From: CAYTIB01 sp964437725
GTDB lineage: Bacteria > UBA8248 > JACPRG01 > G963555815
DNA length: 64,000 nt
Assembly (NCBI GenBank): GCA_964437725.1
Contig: CAYTIB010000026.1
Location: forward strand, 62,001 to 126,000
Direction: 5' to 3'
The position numbers were made by a program, and so were the translations under genes. Within the stretch, counting starts at the first letter, position 1. Every line of letters starts with the position of its first letter. A model generated the notes under the pieces. The model worked only from the letters and a program-made list of their open reading frames with translations. It had not been told where the DNA came from and ran no database searches. This document shows positions 1-9,731 of this stretch, piece after piece.

Positions 1-2178
1 AACACGCAGTAGCTCGATTTCCCCTTTTCGCACGTAATCGAGAGCTTCAGCTCCCGTAACAGCTTCTATCCGTCGGACACCAGATGAAACGCTACCCTCG
101 TGAACAATTTTGAACAATCCGATATCGCCAGAAGCTAAAGTGTGTGTACCTCCACAAAGTTCCTTACTAATTGAATCGACGGACACCATGCGGACGATAT
201 CACCATACTTTTCTCCAAACAGCGCCATAGCTCCTTGTGCAAGAGCCTCGTCAATGGGGATTTCCTCCCAACGGACAGCTGCGTTGGAACGAATATGATT
301 GTTAATAGTCTCTTCGATGCGGGTCCGCTCTCTGGAGTTTAAAGCTGAGAAGTGTGTGTAATCAAAACGGAGACGATCCTGTGCAACTAGGGAGCCCGCC
401 TGCTTCACATGATCTCCGAGTATCTCCTGAAGAGCGGACTGGAGCAGATGAGTCGCAGTGTGATTGAGCTGCGTGGATTTTCTCTTTGCTTCTTCGACAA
501 TGGCCTCTACTTCACCACCAACAACAAGTGTTCCACGTTGCACGAGACCAAGATGTATATGGTAGCCAAGTACAGGGGCTCGGCAGTCTTCCACCTCAAA
601 ACGCAATTCCTCACTTTCGAAAACTCCCTGGTCCCCTACCTGCCCGCCCGACTCAGCATAAAAGGGTGTGCGATCCAAAAGCACTTCTGCTCGCTCTCCC
701 TCCAGTACCTCATCGGTTCGAACTCCATCTTTCAAAATAGCAAGGATTCTCGCTCTAGTTTTTAGCTGCTCATAGCCAACAAATTCGGAAACAGGGAAAT
801 CTTTGGCTAAAGCCCGATGTACTGGCTGCGCTACTGTTTCCGCAAAACCTTTCCAGGAGGCTCGAGCACGAGCACGCTGGCCTTCCATAGCAATGTCGAA
901 GGCAGACCGATCGATCGAAAGCTCCTCTTCTTGGGCAGCATCCGCAACCAGATCTACTGGAAACCCATGCGTGTCATAGAGTTGAAATACAGCCCGACCA
1001 TCTACCAAACCATCATTATCCTTAGCTGTAGCTATCAAGTCGGCTAGGATTGGGAGACCTTGAGCTAGGGTATGGGCAAAACGTTCCTCCTCTGCCTGGG
1101 TCACACGGGAAATGTAGCTAAGATTGTCCATGAGTTCTGGATAGGGAGTTTTCATTATGTTGGCCACTGTGCTAATTGCCCTATACAAAAAGGGTTCTTC
1201 GATACCCAACATCCGCCCATGCCTCGCAGCGCGACGAAGAATCCGGCGAAGAACATAGCCCCTTCCCTCATTGGAAGGCATAACCCCATCCCCGATCAAA
1301 AAACAAATGGCGCGGGCGTGATCGGCAATAACTCGAAAGCTCATGTTTGTTCGGGAGTAAAAATCCCCATCAAGGTCGTAACTGGTTTCGGTCCAATCTT
1401 CTGTCGCGCGAATAATGGGAAACAAAAGGTCTGTGTGAAAGTTACTTGTAACACCTTGAACAAAGGAAGCTAGGCGCTCTAAACCCATGCCGGTATCTAT
1501 ACTGGGTTTGGGCAACGGAGAACGCTCACCAGTGGCAGATTGTTCAAACTGCATGAAGACGTGATTCCAAATTTCAAGGAAACCGTCGCCATCGAGCTCC
1601 TCCTCGGAAGGCGGAGAATTCGGATCCTCTCTAGGATAAAGTTGCAGAATCATCTCGGAGCAGGGACCACATGGCCCAGTTTCACCCATAGACCAAAAAT
1701 TGTCTTTTTCTCCAAGCCTTAGGATGCGCGACTCCGGAACACCAATCGCCTCGTTCCAGATACGGTAGGCTTCTTCATCTTCATGGTAGACGGACACCCA
1801 AATAAATTCACTCGGCAAACTCATCTCATCTACGAGAAATTCCCATCCGAAGTGAATTGCTTCGTCTTTGAAATAATCGCCGATAGAAAAATTCCCTAGC
1901 ATCTCGAAGAAGGTGTGATGGCGAGCCGTATAGCCAACCTGTTCGAGATCGTTGTGTTTCCCGCTTACCCGCATACACTTTTGCGACGAGACAGCCCGAG
2001 AATAGTCCCGTCTGTCCACTCCGGTAAAAACGTTCTTGAACTGCACCATGCCAGCGTTGGTAAACATTAACGAAGGATCTCCGGCGGGCACAAGAGAATC
2101 GCTTTTCACCCTCTGGTGGCGATTGCGTTCGAAATAATTAAGGAACTTCTCGCGAATCTCGTCACCTGTCATTTTCAT
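1..2178 (-). CDS. alaS: Alanyl-tRNA synthetase, C-terminal end cut off by the window edge
   Basis: Charges tRNA-Ala with alanine in the cytoplasm and edits mischarged Ser/Gly. The minus-strand frame from 2178 to base 1 is open for 726 codons without a stop; full-length AlaS is about 870-880 residues, so only the C-terminal C-Ala part is missing beyond the window. It opens with MKMTGDEIREKF and the class II catalytic core (SLVPAGDPSLMFTNAGM, then GDRRDYSRAVSSQKCMR). The editing domain shows the LNHTATHLL zinc/editing motif and a CGGTH motif near residue 675. The ATG at 2178 is preferred because a GGATGG stretch lies just upstream; a second ATG at 2172 is possible. No T-box leader is visible upstream. 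Confidence 0.97.
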   Translation of the reverse strand, partial: MKMTGDEIREKFLNYFERNRHQRVKSDSLVPAGDPSLMFTNAGMVQFKNVFTGVDRRDYSRAVSSQKCMRVSGKHNDLEQVGYTARHHTFFEMLGNFSIGDYFKDEAIHFGWEFLVDEMSLPSEFIWVSVYHEDEEAYRIWNEAIGVPESRILRLGEKDNFWSMGETGPCGPCSEMILQLYPREDPNSPPSEEELDGDGFLEIWNHVFMQFEQSATGERSPLPKPSIDTGMGLERLASFVQGVTSNFHTDLLFPIIRATEDWTETSYDLDGDFYSRTNMSFRVIADHARAICFLIGDGVMPSNEGRGYVLRRILRRAARHGRMLGIEEPFLYRAISTVANIMKTPYPELMDNLSYISRVTQAEEERFAHTLAQGLPILADLIATAKDNDGLVDGRAVFQLYDTHGFPVDLVADAAQEEELSIDRSAFDIAMEGQRARARASWKGFAETVAQPVHRALAKDFPVSEFVGYEQLKTRARILAILKDGVRTDEVLEGERAEVLLDRTPFYAESGGQVGDQGVFESEELRFEVEDCRAPVLGYHIHLGLVQRGTLVVGGEVEAIVEEAKRKSTQLNHTATHLLQSALQEILGDHVKQAGSLVAQDRLRFDYTHFSALNSRERTRIEETINNHIRSNAAVRWEEIPIDEALAQGAMALFGEKYGDIVRMVSVDSISKELCGGTHTLASGDIGLFKIVHEGSVSSGVRRIEAVTGAEALDYVRKGEIELLRV

Positions 2179-2669
2179 AAATCCATCCAGAAAACTGAAA
2201 TATTCGGAAACCCTAATCCCTTACGACCCTCGTCTCCACCAAGATAGGTCACACCGGTTCATCAGACAAGGACCTACCGAGCGCTAAGACTGAAAAATTA
2301 TATCTAACTATTTCAATTTGTCCGTACTCAAGCATCTTATTGTATGTTCTCGAATCGGGTAAATTTCCAAGCTGGAAAGCTATTGGGTTTAATTTACTCT
2401 GACTTTCTAAGGACATAAGAGCTACTTCGCCTACTTCGAAGTCAGGAATAGACCTTTCCCACCATTCAACACAATTTTAAACCCTATATATGACAACCGT
2501 TGGGTGCTTCCTATTTTCTTTGTCCTTAAATCCAACTACAATTACTTATTGGATTAGATTCGACAATAAACCAAAGGCCGGGCCACTTTACAACACCCCC
2601 AATTCAGTCGTAGAGGGTGAGCAAAACGCCCGTTAACCTCGCATTAACAAACCCTACGAGGAGACAACT
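2179..2669. other. Divergent intergenic region between alaS and ilvD
   Basis: These 491 bases separate two divergently transcribed genes and must hold both promoters. I see no open frame with a ribosome binding site, no tRNA-like cloverleaf, no T-box and no convincing sigma70 pair that stands out from the AT-rich background at 2290-2560. A good AGGAG ribosome binding site for ilvD lies at its right end. Confidence 0.5.
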
Positions 2670-4343
2670 ATGACTATTGACCCAAAAAACAGAAGCCGCG
2701 GCATTACCGACGGTTGGGATCATGCCCCTGCGCGCGCAATGCTCAGAGCGTGCGGATTTGACGACGAGGCACTCAAGAAACCACTCATCGGGATCGCAAA
2801 CACTTGGACTGAAATAACGCCTTGCAACTACCACCTGAGGGAACTGGCCGAAAAAGTAAAAGAAGGCGTCCGAGAAGCAGGGGGGACCCCTATGGAGTAT
2901 AACTCGGTCGTCGTTTCTGATGGCATTACCATGGGAACTGAGGGGATGAAAGCATCTCTTGTCAGCCGTGAGGTCATCGCCGACTCCATCGAGCTTGTCA
3001 CAAGGGGCCATTTGTTCGACGGGGTAATCGCTCTTTCAGGTTGCGACAAAACAATACCGGGCACTGTTATGGCTTTGGCCCGATTGAATATTCCTTCTTT
3101 AATGCTTTACGGCGGATCTATTGATCCTGGTCGATTCCAAGACCACGATGTCACTATCCAAGACGTCTTCGAGGGTGTTGGTGCGCACGCAGCTGGTACG
3201 ATGACCGACGCGGAACTCCACGATCTGGAATGCAGCGCATGTCCCGGTCCCGGGGCCTGTGGGGGGCAATTTACAGCCAACACTATGTCAACAGCGATGG
3301 AATGTATGGGCATCTCAATTATGGGTAGCTCCTGCGTTCCTGCCACGAATCCGAAAAAAGACGAGGTTTGCCGGCAAGTTGGACGCCAAATAATGTACCT
3401 TTTAAAAAACGACCTTCGTCCCAGCCAGATCATCACCCGAGAAGCTTTGGAAAATGCTATCACCTCGATTGCAACCACTGGTGGTTCAACAAACGGAGTA
3501 CTCCACCTTCTCGCGATTGCTAAAGAAATGGGGGTTACTCTGGCCATTGAAGATTTTGACACAATTAGCCAAAAAACCCCTTTGCTAGCTAACCTAAAAC
3601 CATGGGGAAAGTATGTTGCCACGGATATGTTCGCTGCAGGTGGAACTGCACTGATAGCTAAAAGACTACTGGATGCAGGGGTTCTAAATGAACATGAGAT
3701 GACCGTTAGCGGACGAACCATCGGAGAGGAAGCTAAAGCCGCTGAGGAAGCGCCAAACCAGGATGTGGTTGCCCCTTTAGGAAAACCTCTTGCATCAAAC
3801 GGAGGGCTTGTCGTCTTAAAAGGAAATCTAGCCCCTGAAGGCTGTATCATGAAAATTGCAGGGAAAAAAACACTGACACACAAAGGGCCTGCGCGCGTTT
3901 TTGATCGAGAGGAAGATGCCTTCGCCGCAGTAACAAATCAGAAGATTCAGCCCGGGGACGTCGTGGTAATCCGGTACGAAGGTCCCAAGGGAGGTCCAGG
4001 AATGCGTGAGATGCTCGCCGTCACCGCTGCTTTAATCGGAGAAGGCCTGGGTGAGTCTGTCGCACTCCTAACGGATGGTCGTTTTTCAGGAGCAACACAT
4101 GGATTAATGGCGGGTCACGTCGCTCCCGAGGCTGCCCATGGTGGTCCTATTGCAGCAATTCAGAACGGCGATATGATCCAATTCGATGTCCCCAATCGTA
4201 GTCTCTCGATAGAACTCACCGAAAGTGAGATTAACTCACGCCTGAAATCATGGGCTCCGCCCAAGCCCAGTTATACAAGCGGGGTTATGGCGAAGTATGC
4301 CAAACTTGTCTCCTCGGCTTCAGAAGGAGCCGTCACAGCTTAA
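2670..4343 (+). CDS. ilvD: Dihydroxy-acid dehydratase
   Basis: Dehydrates 2,3-dihydroxy-isovalerate and 2,3-dihydroxy-3-methylvalerate to the 2-keto acids that IlvE aminates, the third step of valine/isoleucine synthesis; cytoplasmic and Fe-S dependent. The 557-residue length is normal for the family. Likely cluster cysteines are C52 (TPCNYH), C125 (SGCDKTIPG) and C197 (CPGPGACGGQ), spaced as in [2Fe-2S] IlvD/EDD enzymes. The C-terminal signatures GPKGGPGMREM and LLTDGRFSGATHG are intact. The start has a clear AGGAG eight bases upstream. It stands alone, with ilvE 28 kb away; a small cupredoxin gene follows after 47 bases and may be co-transcribed by position only. Confidence 0.97.
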   Translation: MTIDPKNRSRGITDGWDHAPARAMLRACGFDDEALKKPLIGIANTWTEITPCNYHLRELAEKVKEGVREAGGTPMEYNSVVVSDGITMGTEGMKASLVSREVIADSIELVTRGHLFDGVIALSGCDKTIPGTVMALARLNIPSLMLYGGSIDPGRFQDHDVTIQDVFEGVGAHAAGTMTDAELHDLECSACPGPGACGGQFTANTMSTAMECMGISIMGSSCVPATNPKKDEVCRQVGRQIMYLLKNDLRPSQIITREALENAITSIATTGGSTNGVLHLLAIAKEMGVTLAIEDFDTISQKTPLLANLKPWGKYVATDMFAAGGTALIAKRLLDAGVLNEHEMTVSGRTIGEEAKAAEEAPNQDVVAPLGKPLASNGGLVVLKGNLAPEGCIMKIAGKKTLTHKGPARVFDREEDAFAAVTNQKIQPGDVVVIRYEGPKGGPGMREMLAVTAALIGEGLGESVALLTDGRFSGATHGLMAGHVAPEAAHGGPIAAIQNGDMIQFDVPNRSLSIELTESEINSRLKSWAPPKPSYTSGVMAKYAKLVSSASEGAVTA

Positions 4344-4390
4344 GGGTGAGACTTTCCAGAGGATAAATTCAGACGGGGAGTTAACAGGAA

Positions 4391-4747
4391 ATGCGAAAAA
4401 GGAAATCCATTCTCAAACTTATGGGGATAATTGCAACCTGCCTGATTATGTTAAACGGGTTAACTTCTACATCTAGTGCAACTGATCACAAAATAATCAT
4501 CGCCAATTTCACCTTTTCTCCGGCAGTTTTAAATATTAAGGTCGGAGATTCAGTAATTTTTGTCAATGAGGACAACGTACCCCACACTGCAACGCACATT
4601 ACAATGCAGAAGGAAATGAGAGCATTCGACACAAAATCTCTCGACCAACTTCAGAAGGGGAAGATCACGCTCAACAATACAGGAAACTATACCTATAATT
4701 GCTCCATCCATCCTACAATGGAGGGGAAGATTGTAGTTAGAAAATAG
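4391..4747 (+). CDS. Small exported cupredoxin (plastocyanin/amicyanin-like)
   Basis: A 118-residue protein with an N-terminal signal peptide (basic start, hydrophobic residues 10-28, likely cleavage after the SSA region). The rest is a single type 1 copper fold. The copper ligands can be read as H in VPHTAT (about residue 61) and the C-terminal C, H and M of YNCSIHPTMEGKI. It therefore probably shuttles electrons or binds copper in the periplasm. The expected partner is not visible nearby; ilvD upstream is unrelated. Family membership is clear from the fold pattern; the electron-transfer partner is unknown. Confidence 0.85.
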   Translation: MRKRKSILKLMGIIATCLIMLNGLTSTSSATDHKIIIANFTFSPAVLNIKVGDSVIFVNEDNVPHTATHITMQKEMRAFDTKSLDQLQKGKITLNNTGNYTYNCSIHPTMEGKIVVRK

Positions 4748-4796
4748 AAAAGGAAATTGGCCAAAACAGTCTAACCACCGCTCAAAAAAACATAAA

Positions 4797-4833
4797 AGAT
4801 GGGGGATACCCGTTAACGAGCATCCCCCTATCT
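4797..4833 (-). terminator. Intrinsic terminator between convergent genes
   Basis: An eleven-base stem (AGATGGGGGAT pairing with ATCCCCCTATCT, one bulge) lies between the cupredoxin (plus) and the acidic orphan gene (minus), which converge here. Read on the minus strand it is followed by a T-rich tail (TTTTATGTTTTTTT), so it is best as the terminator of the minus-strand gene; the plus-strand tail is T-poor. Confidence 0.65.
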
Positions 4834-4874
4834 TCATCTATGACCCCACAACCTCCGGCACCGAAATGTTCTTA

Positions 4875-5336
4875 TTAGCCAGGAGTCGTCTTAGAGTCCT
4901 CAACTGGGATTTCTTCTCCATTCAAAAATCGAATCCCCACCTCCCTCATCCAGGCCTCGCTGTCGAACTGATCCTGAAGAAAATTTTCGAAAGCAATTTC
5001 GTTTGGTGAGCGGGATGGCGGAGAGCCTCCAATCTTACGGCTGAGTTCAGTGCCCTGTTGGGAGAACTCTTCTTCCTGATCTACCGAGCCTGGCTCCTCA
5101 TCCACGGAACCCTCTGATTCTTCGCTTTCCCCCCGCCGCATGAGTTCGACCTTGGCTTCCAGGCCTCCTTCAGGTGGAAAGCGTAATGCCAAGGCAACAA
5201 TATCCTCTGCTTCAAGACCACCCTGCTCATGAAGCTCCTCAATAAAAGACTGCACTTCCGACGAGGAGAGAATTGCCCGAATAATGGCCTGACTCAGTTG
5301 TTCATACGGAGGTCCAGGTTTCTGCCAATCCCACAT
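4875..5336 (-). CDS. Acidic protein of unknown function
   Basis: I do not recognise this 153-residue protein. It starts MWDWQKPGPPYEQL; this ATG at 5336 is chosen over the ATG eight codons upstream because AAGGAAGGG sits five bases before it. Residues 10-60 look helical; residues 70-110 are very rich in Glu, Ser, Gln and Gly and are probably disordered; the C-terminal part (NEIAFENFLQDQFDSEAW) is again helical. There is no signal peptide, membrane segment or metal motif. It lies 177 bases upstream of the end of the DUF4340 gene on the same strand, so it may be the last gene of that run or independent. Confidence 0.6.
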   Translation of the reverse strand: MWDWQKPGPPYEQLSQAIIRAILSSSEVQSFIEELHEQGGLEAEDIVALALRFPPEGGLEAKVELMRRGESEESEGSVDEEPGSVDQEEEFSQQGTELSRKIGGSPPSRSPNEIAFENFLQDQFDSEAWMREVGIRFLNGEEIPVEDSKTTPG

Positions 5337-5513
5337 GGTTTCCCTTCCTTTTTGTTTCATTCACTAAGGTTGGCTAACCAGCATCATCGGAGAAACTAGA
5401 CACCTTCTCCGAAGTGCCTCCCCCAAACTCTATGAAAGGAAATATATATCTTCCCGCCGAAAAGCTCAAGCACTCCCCCAGTAATATTTTTCGGGAGTTA
5501 GCACATCAAGGCG

Positions 5514-7322
5514 TCACTCTTTTTCGAGAAACCCCTTGTGGCTCTTGGGAACATTGTCGAGAAACCGGTCCTCGATCTCGTACACTCTTGACTCTTTCCC
5601 ACGGCGAACGTAGGCAATCTTCCTTTTCTTGTCTCGAATCAATTGGAGGAGTGGGAGTTTCTTCCCGTCTTTCAAAGTGACACGTAGCCCTAGATCCGCA
5701 CCCGCAAAACTGGGTTTTTTGTGCTTAGCAACGTTCTCGAACTCCAAGGAGTAAATCTCATTAACGATGAAATCCACTTTATTGCCCACAGCGATTTCGT
5801 CGAGAGGCTTCATCATCCTCCACCGTCTACCTTCTCTAACAATTTCGACTTCCTCCCCCTCATATATAAATTCGAGCTTATCAACGTCGTGGTAACCAAA
5901 CTCCAGGGCTTTACGTTCCTGAAAATCCCAAACACCTTTACTAATTCGATCGACCGTATCCCTGGTAAGCAGAAATATTTTTCCATCTGAGTCCCTACGA
6001 GCATACCAACGCTCCCGATCCTCCTCATCCTTCTGTGTTGGATCGGAGGGGCCCTTTTGCCCCACCGTGAAGCGAATTGGTTCGTTTTCTCGGCCTTCTA
6101 TATAAAGGGTGACCGTCCTCGTAGTCGTATCGACCACCGACAAATTTGGAAGATCAGACGAGTCGTCATAAAAGTGCGCAATTTTAGCGTACTTTATGTC
6201 CCACAGCATATCGCTAACACGATGATCATTCCCCGCTAGTTTTCCATCATCGTCCTCGACCTCCCACAGATCCCTCTTTTTCAATTTCCGGATGGTTACT
6301 TTCCCGGCATGGCTTTCGAGTTCCACCTTAACAACCGCCTCTTTCTCGAAATCATGGATCCAACGATTGCGGGCCTCCAAAGGGTTCTTGGGCAAATCTT
6401 CAACACTGAACCGCTCGAGAGTGAACAAGGGACCGCTTCCTTCCTTGCGGGCAAAATAGTTCTCTGTGCCTTCCTCCTGATTGCCAATAATGAAAACATC
6501 TGGATTCTGCCCGTCTCTTTTTGCAAGGGTCATCCGAATTTTCGGAGGGCTCAAACCGTACTTCTTCAGATCCTCAGCAGTCGGATTTTCCTTGATGAAT
6601 TTCTGAACCTTTCCACCAATGGTCAGGCTTAAGGCATGGTTGGCCATCTCGTGATTACCCTCTGCTGCAAGGGGTTCAGACATATCCCACTTATCTTTTC
6701 CGGATTTCACGAGGGAGTATCGCCGTCCGTCTCGTTCAAAGGTGATTTTCCCTATTTCTTTTCGTGGGCGGCGGAGAACATTTTTGTCGCGAAGCTGATA
6801 AAGGGATTTTTGGAACGGACTGCGGGCACGTTTGGAAAGAAGATACACTGTGTCTTTCCCATCAACTGCAGCGTACACTCCCTCTCCCGATGGGCTCTCT
6901 TCTCCAAACAGCAGCTTCCCTTGCCCCCCTTCCATCAACGCATAATGTACTATTAGTCTCGCCGGTTTCAAACCAAAAGCGGACAAATCCTCGGCTGAGT
7001 TTTGGATAACCCGACTTTTGCGTATTCCTTCGAATGAACTGAGAATGTCATCCACGGACTTTTGGTCCGCGATCGTTATCAAAGGTGCCGTAAGAAACCA
7101 GACGCCATTTTCCTTAACTAGCGAGAATTTCGTTTCAGATCTCCCCTTCCCCTTCAAAGCTCGCAGGTTGACGGCAATGACCTTGTTGGAATCGATCCGA
7201 ACGATCTTGGATTCCAGCTCATCGGCCTCCTTCCGCTCCTCACCAACGCGGAGAGACCAGACATAGGCTGTAATTAGGACGGCAAGAATAATGGCTAAAG
7301 TTGCAGTAACCCGAACATTCAA
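5514..7322 (-). CDS. DUF4340 protein, Gld-like ABC transporter accessory
   Basis: A 602-residue protein anchored by one N-terminal membrane helix (residues 5-24), the rest predicted periplasmic. Its body is a repeated beta-rich unit of the DUF4340 type (for example FSLVKENGVWFLTAPL and VRDGRRWRMMKPLDEI-like segments). Such proteins are commonly encoded beside GldF/GldG-type ABC systems, as here. It starts with TTG at 7322, one base into the TGA stop of the upstream GldG-like gene, with AGGAG nine bases upstream, so the two are translationally coupled. The biochemical role of the family is not established; neighbourhood implies an envelope complex with the three upstream genes. Confidence 0.85.
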   Translation of the reverse strand: MNVRVTATLAIILAVLITAYVWSLRVGEERKEADELESKIVRIDSNKVIAVNLRALKGKGRSETKFSLVKENGVWFLTAPLITIADQKSVDDILSSFEGIRKSRVIQNSAEDLSAFGLKPARLIVHYALMEGGQGKLLFGEESPSGEGVYAAVDGKDTVYLLSKRARSPFQKSLYQLRDKNVLRRPRKEIGKITFERDGRRYSLVKSGKDKWDMSEPLAAEGNHEMANHALSLTIGGKVQKFIKENPTAEDLKKYGLSPPKIRMTLAKRDGQNPDVFIIGNQEEGTENYFARKEGSGPLFTLERFSVEDLPKNPLEARNRWIHDFEKEAVVKVELESHAGKVTIRKLKKRDLWEVEDDDGKLAGNDHRVSDMLWDIKYAKIAHFYDDSSDLPNLSVVDTTTRTVTLYIEGRENEPIRFTVGQKGPSDPTQKDEEDRERWYARRDSDGKIFLLTRDTVDRISKGVWDFQERKALEFGYHDVDKLEFIYEGEEVEIVREGRRWRMMKPLDEIAVGNKVDFIVNEIYSLEFENVAKHKKPSFAGADLGLRVTLKDGKKLPLLQLIRDKKRKIAYVRRGKESRVYEIEDRFLDNVPKSHKGFLEKE

Positions 7323-8890
7323 TGCTTCTTTCTCCTGCGGAAATAGACGCCCAACCCAGACAAAACAACCAGACCAGGGAGAACAACCACAGACATATAG
7401 AACATACCGCGTGATAGGGCCGCTGACAGGAAGATGGGTCCACTTCCCTGCTGCTCGCGGGGACGAATAGAAATAAGATCTTCCTGCTGGGTGAGCCAGC
7501 TAAGGCTGTTCATAAAAAGATCACGATTGCCAGCAGCTCCCAGAACCTCATTGCTAGCAAATCGAGAGTTTCCAAAAACTACCACCCGGGCTCGCTGGCC
7601 AAGATCTCCCTCTGAAGGGTTTGCCGCTTTGCTCTCATATTCCACAATGGCACCAACCGGCACCGGCCCCTTCAAATCCTTCTCCTCGTCTAGTTCGGCA
7701 TTTCCTCGCCCGAGTTCCTCAAGATTGGTCTCCGCCCAGCTTCCGGGACCCGTCAGGGCCAAAACTTCCACCTTTGCCTTCTTTGAAAGTTTTCCTTTTT
7801 CGACAATCCGAACAGACCGTGCTATTGGAAAGAAGGAGGCAGAATTGAATTTCTCCGTAATTTTATGTTTTGCGTATTGGGTCACAACAGGTGTCAACTC
7901 GTTGGCACCAAACAAGCGGCTCAGCCGGTCAATGATTATGTCCTCAGAAAGCACAATCCCATAGGACTTCAAGAATGATTCCATCCTGGAATCTGTCTGC
8001 GGGTCAATCAGCATGAAAAGGCTTCCCGATCGTTCTCGAACATAATCGTCCAGCATTTTTTGTTCAGTGCCTGTGATAGCCTTTTGGGGTCCGGCAATAA
8101 CAACAACGGAGGCGTCTTGCGGAACTTTATTGGCACGGAGAAGTACTAAATCCTTTACCACCATGTTCTCAAGCTCAATTGCTCGCTTTGCCTGGGAAAA
8201 CCCCTCTTTCTCAGATTTACTGATATCTCCCTCTCCGTGGCCTTTCAGAAAATAGACAGTTTTTTTGGATGTCCGTGTTACCTTAAGGATCGCGTTTGCC
8301 ATATTTTGCTCGGTAGCAAGTTCCACTTTCTGTCGGTTCTCACCCGATTCAAAAACTAGGGTGCCATAACTTCTAACTTCAAACTTCTTGGCTAGCAGAG
8401 GACTCTTATCGAGATCCACCATGTTGTATTGAAAGCGATCCGTTTCATAGGTGTAAAGATCTAGTAAGTCTTTATATCCCTTCCTTTCACTGTCACGAAC
8501 AAAGGCCACAACCTGAACTTTTTCGCCGTCCTTCTCTAGTCTCTTTAGAATCTGGCGAGTTTGTGCAGAAAGAGAATTCAGCCTGTCTCCAGTCACGTCG
8601 AACTGCTTGTAGTGGTTATAGGAAAGCGTCTCAATAAAAACAACAACGGCAAACGCCACCAAAATCATAATAGTTAGATTTGTACCATAGCGCGTGGAAC
8701 GGCGGTTTATCCAAACACGCAACATGGTTACAGCCATATAAAGGGAAACCAGAATCAGGGCCAGGCCGACTAAAACAAGAGTCAGAAAAAGTGGGCCAAA
8801 CTGTCCCTTAATGACACCCCCAAAAATCCCAATCAGTAAGGCCAGAGCTCCTAAGGATCCGGCAGCCAGTGAAAATCGCTCCTTATTCAT
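7319..8890 (-). CDS. GldG-like ABC transporter auxiliary membrane protein
   Basis: A 523-residue protein with membrane helices near residues 8-28, 33-58 and 72-92, a large extracytoplasmic domain of the ABC_transp_aux (GldG/IftG) type, and a final C-terminal helix before RRRKKH. The typical opening of the soluble domain, FDVTGDRLNSLSAQT, is present near residue 98, as is the FLKGHGEGD segment. It lies seven bases downstream of the permease gene and overlaps the DUF4340 gene, so all belong to one operon. In Bacteroidetes GldA/GldF/GldG support gliding; here no other gliding gene is seen, so the substrate is unknown. Confidence 0.88.
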   Translation of the reverse strand: MNKERFSLAAGSLGALALLIGIFGGVIKGQFGPLFLTLVLVGLALILVSLYMAVTMLRVWINRRSTRYGTNLTIMILVAFAVVVFIETLSYNHYKQFDVTGDRLNSLSAQTRQILKRLEKDGEKVQVVAFVRDSERKGYKDLLDLYTYETDRFQYNMVDLDKSPLLAKKFEVRSYGTLVFESGENRQKVELATEQNMANAILKVTRTSKKTVYFLKGHGEGDISKSEKEGFSQAKRAIELENMVVKDLVLLRANKVPQDASVVVIAGPQKAITGTEQKMLDDYVRERSGSLFMLIDPQTDSRMESFLKSYGIVLSEDIIIDRLSRLFGANELTPVVTQYAKHKITEKFNSASFFPIARSVRIVEKGKLSKKAKVEVLALTGPGSWAETNLEELGRGNAELDEEKDLKGPVPVGAIVEYESKAANPSEGDLGQRARVVVFGNSRFASNEVLGAAGNRDLFMNSLSWLTQQEDLISIRPREQQGSGPIFLSAALSRGMFYMSVVVLPGLVVLSGLGVYFRRRKKH

Positions 8891-8896
8891 GACGGA

Positions 8897-9667
8897 TCAC
8901 CCCTTCCACCGATGGGAGGCCAACGCTTGGATGGTCAGAAACAGACAGAAAACACTGAAGTTCACGTAGTAAATTAAGTCACGGGTGCTAATTACTCCTC
9001 GGGAAAAATTATTCACGTGCTGGGCCAACGAAGCATGATTAAGAGCTGCGCCCATTTTCGGATCCAGGAAAGCCGAAGAAAAACCGAGAACCCAGAAAAA
9101 TAGAAGTGTCCCGAAACCGAGGATAAATGCCACCAACTGATTAGAAGTCAGCGACGACATTAAAACCCCAACGGAGATGAACGTCGTCCCAAGTAAGAGA
9201 ATGCCCAGATAGCCGGCAAGAACAAGCCGAATTTCCAAGGATCCAACCACAGAAATCAAGATTGGATACAAACCCGTGAGGGCTAACATAACTAAAAACA
9301 CCGTAAAACACGCAAAAAACTTGCCGAATAGTACCTCACCGTCACGCACTGGATAAGAATAAAGCAACTCCAGTGTTCCTTGTTTTTTCTCCTCAGCAAA
9401 AAGCCTCATAGTCAATCCAGGGATGATGAACATCAGGATGATTGTCATGTTCCCAATAAGAGGCGAAAAAATATAGTTGGTAGCGTCTAGCTGCGCAGAC
9501 AAACGGGGATTTTGAACTGCCTGAGCGCTGATCCGCCCGAATAAAGCCATGTTGCTGTAGAACAGCCAGCCCATTAAGATCAAAAATATGCCTAAAACTA
9601 CATACGCGATAGGCGAATGGAAATATAGTCGCAATTCTTTTTTGTAAATGGCCCAAATGTTTCTCAT
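8897..9667 (-). CDS. ABC-2 type permease, GldF-like
   Basis: A membrane protein of about 256 residues with six predicted helices, beginning MRNIWAIYKKELRLYF, the usual opening of ABC-2 permeases. The central FAEEKKQGTLELLYSYPV segment is the conserved coupling region of the family. The ATG at 9667 is chosen because GGAGG lies eleven bases upstream; in-frame starts at 9685 and 9700 would add a non-conserved N-terminus. It sits between the ATPase (9732-10679) and the GldG-like gene, so it supplies the membrane channel of that transporter. Confidence 0.88.
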   Translation of the reverse strand: MRNIWAIYKKELRLYFHSPIAYVVLGIFLILMGWLFYSNMALFGRISAQAVQNPRLSAQLDATNYIFSPLIGNMTIILMFIIPGLTMRLFAEEKKQGTLELLYSYPVRDGEVLFGKFFACFTVFLVMLALTGLYPILISVVGSLEIRLVLAGYLGILLLGTTFISVGVLMSSLTSNQLVAFILGFGTLLFFWVLGFSSAFLDPKMGAALNHASLAQHVNNFSRGVISTRDLIYYVNFSVFCLFLTIQALASHRWKG

Positions 9668-9731
9668 ACTAGAAATGTCCTCCATCAATCTATCCAGCAA
9701 GCAACAAAGGATTGAAATCCTCAGAACAACC

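Noticed and set aside
2179..2669. Possible T-box or attenuator leader for alaS or ilvD
   Set aside because: No T-box consensus (AGGGTGG..ACCGCG) and no leader peptide with runs of branched-chain codons could be found.
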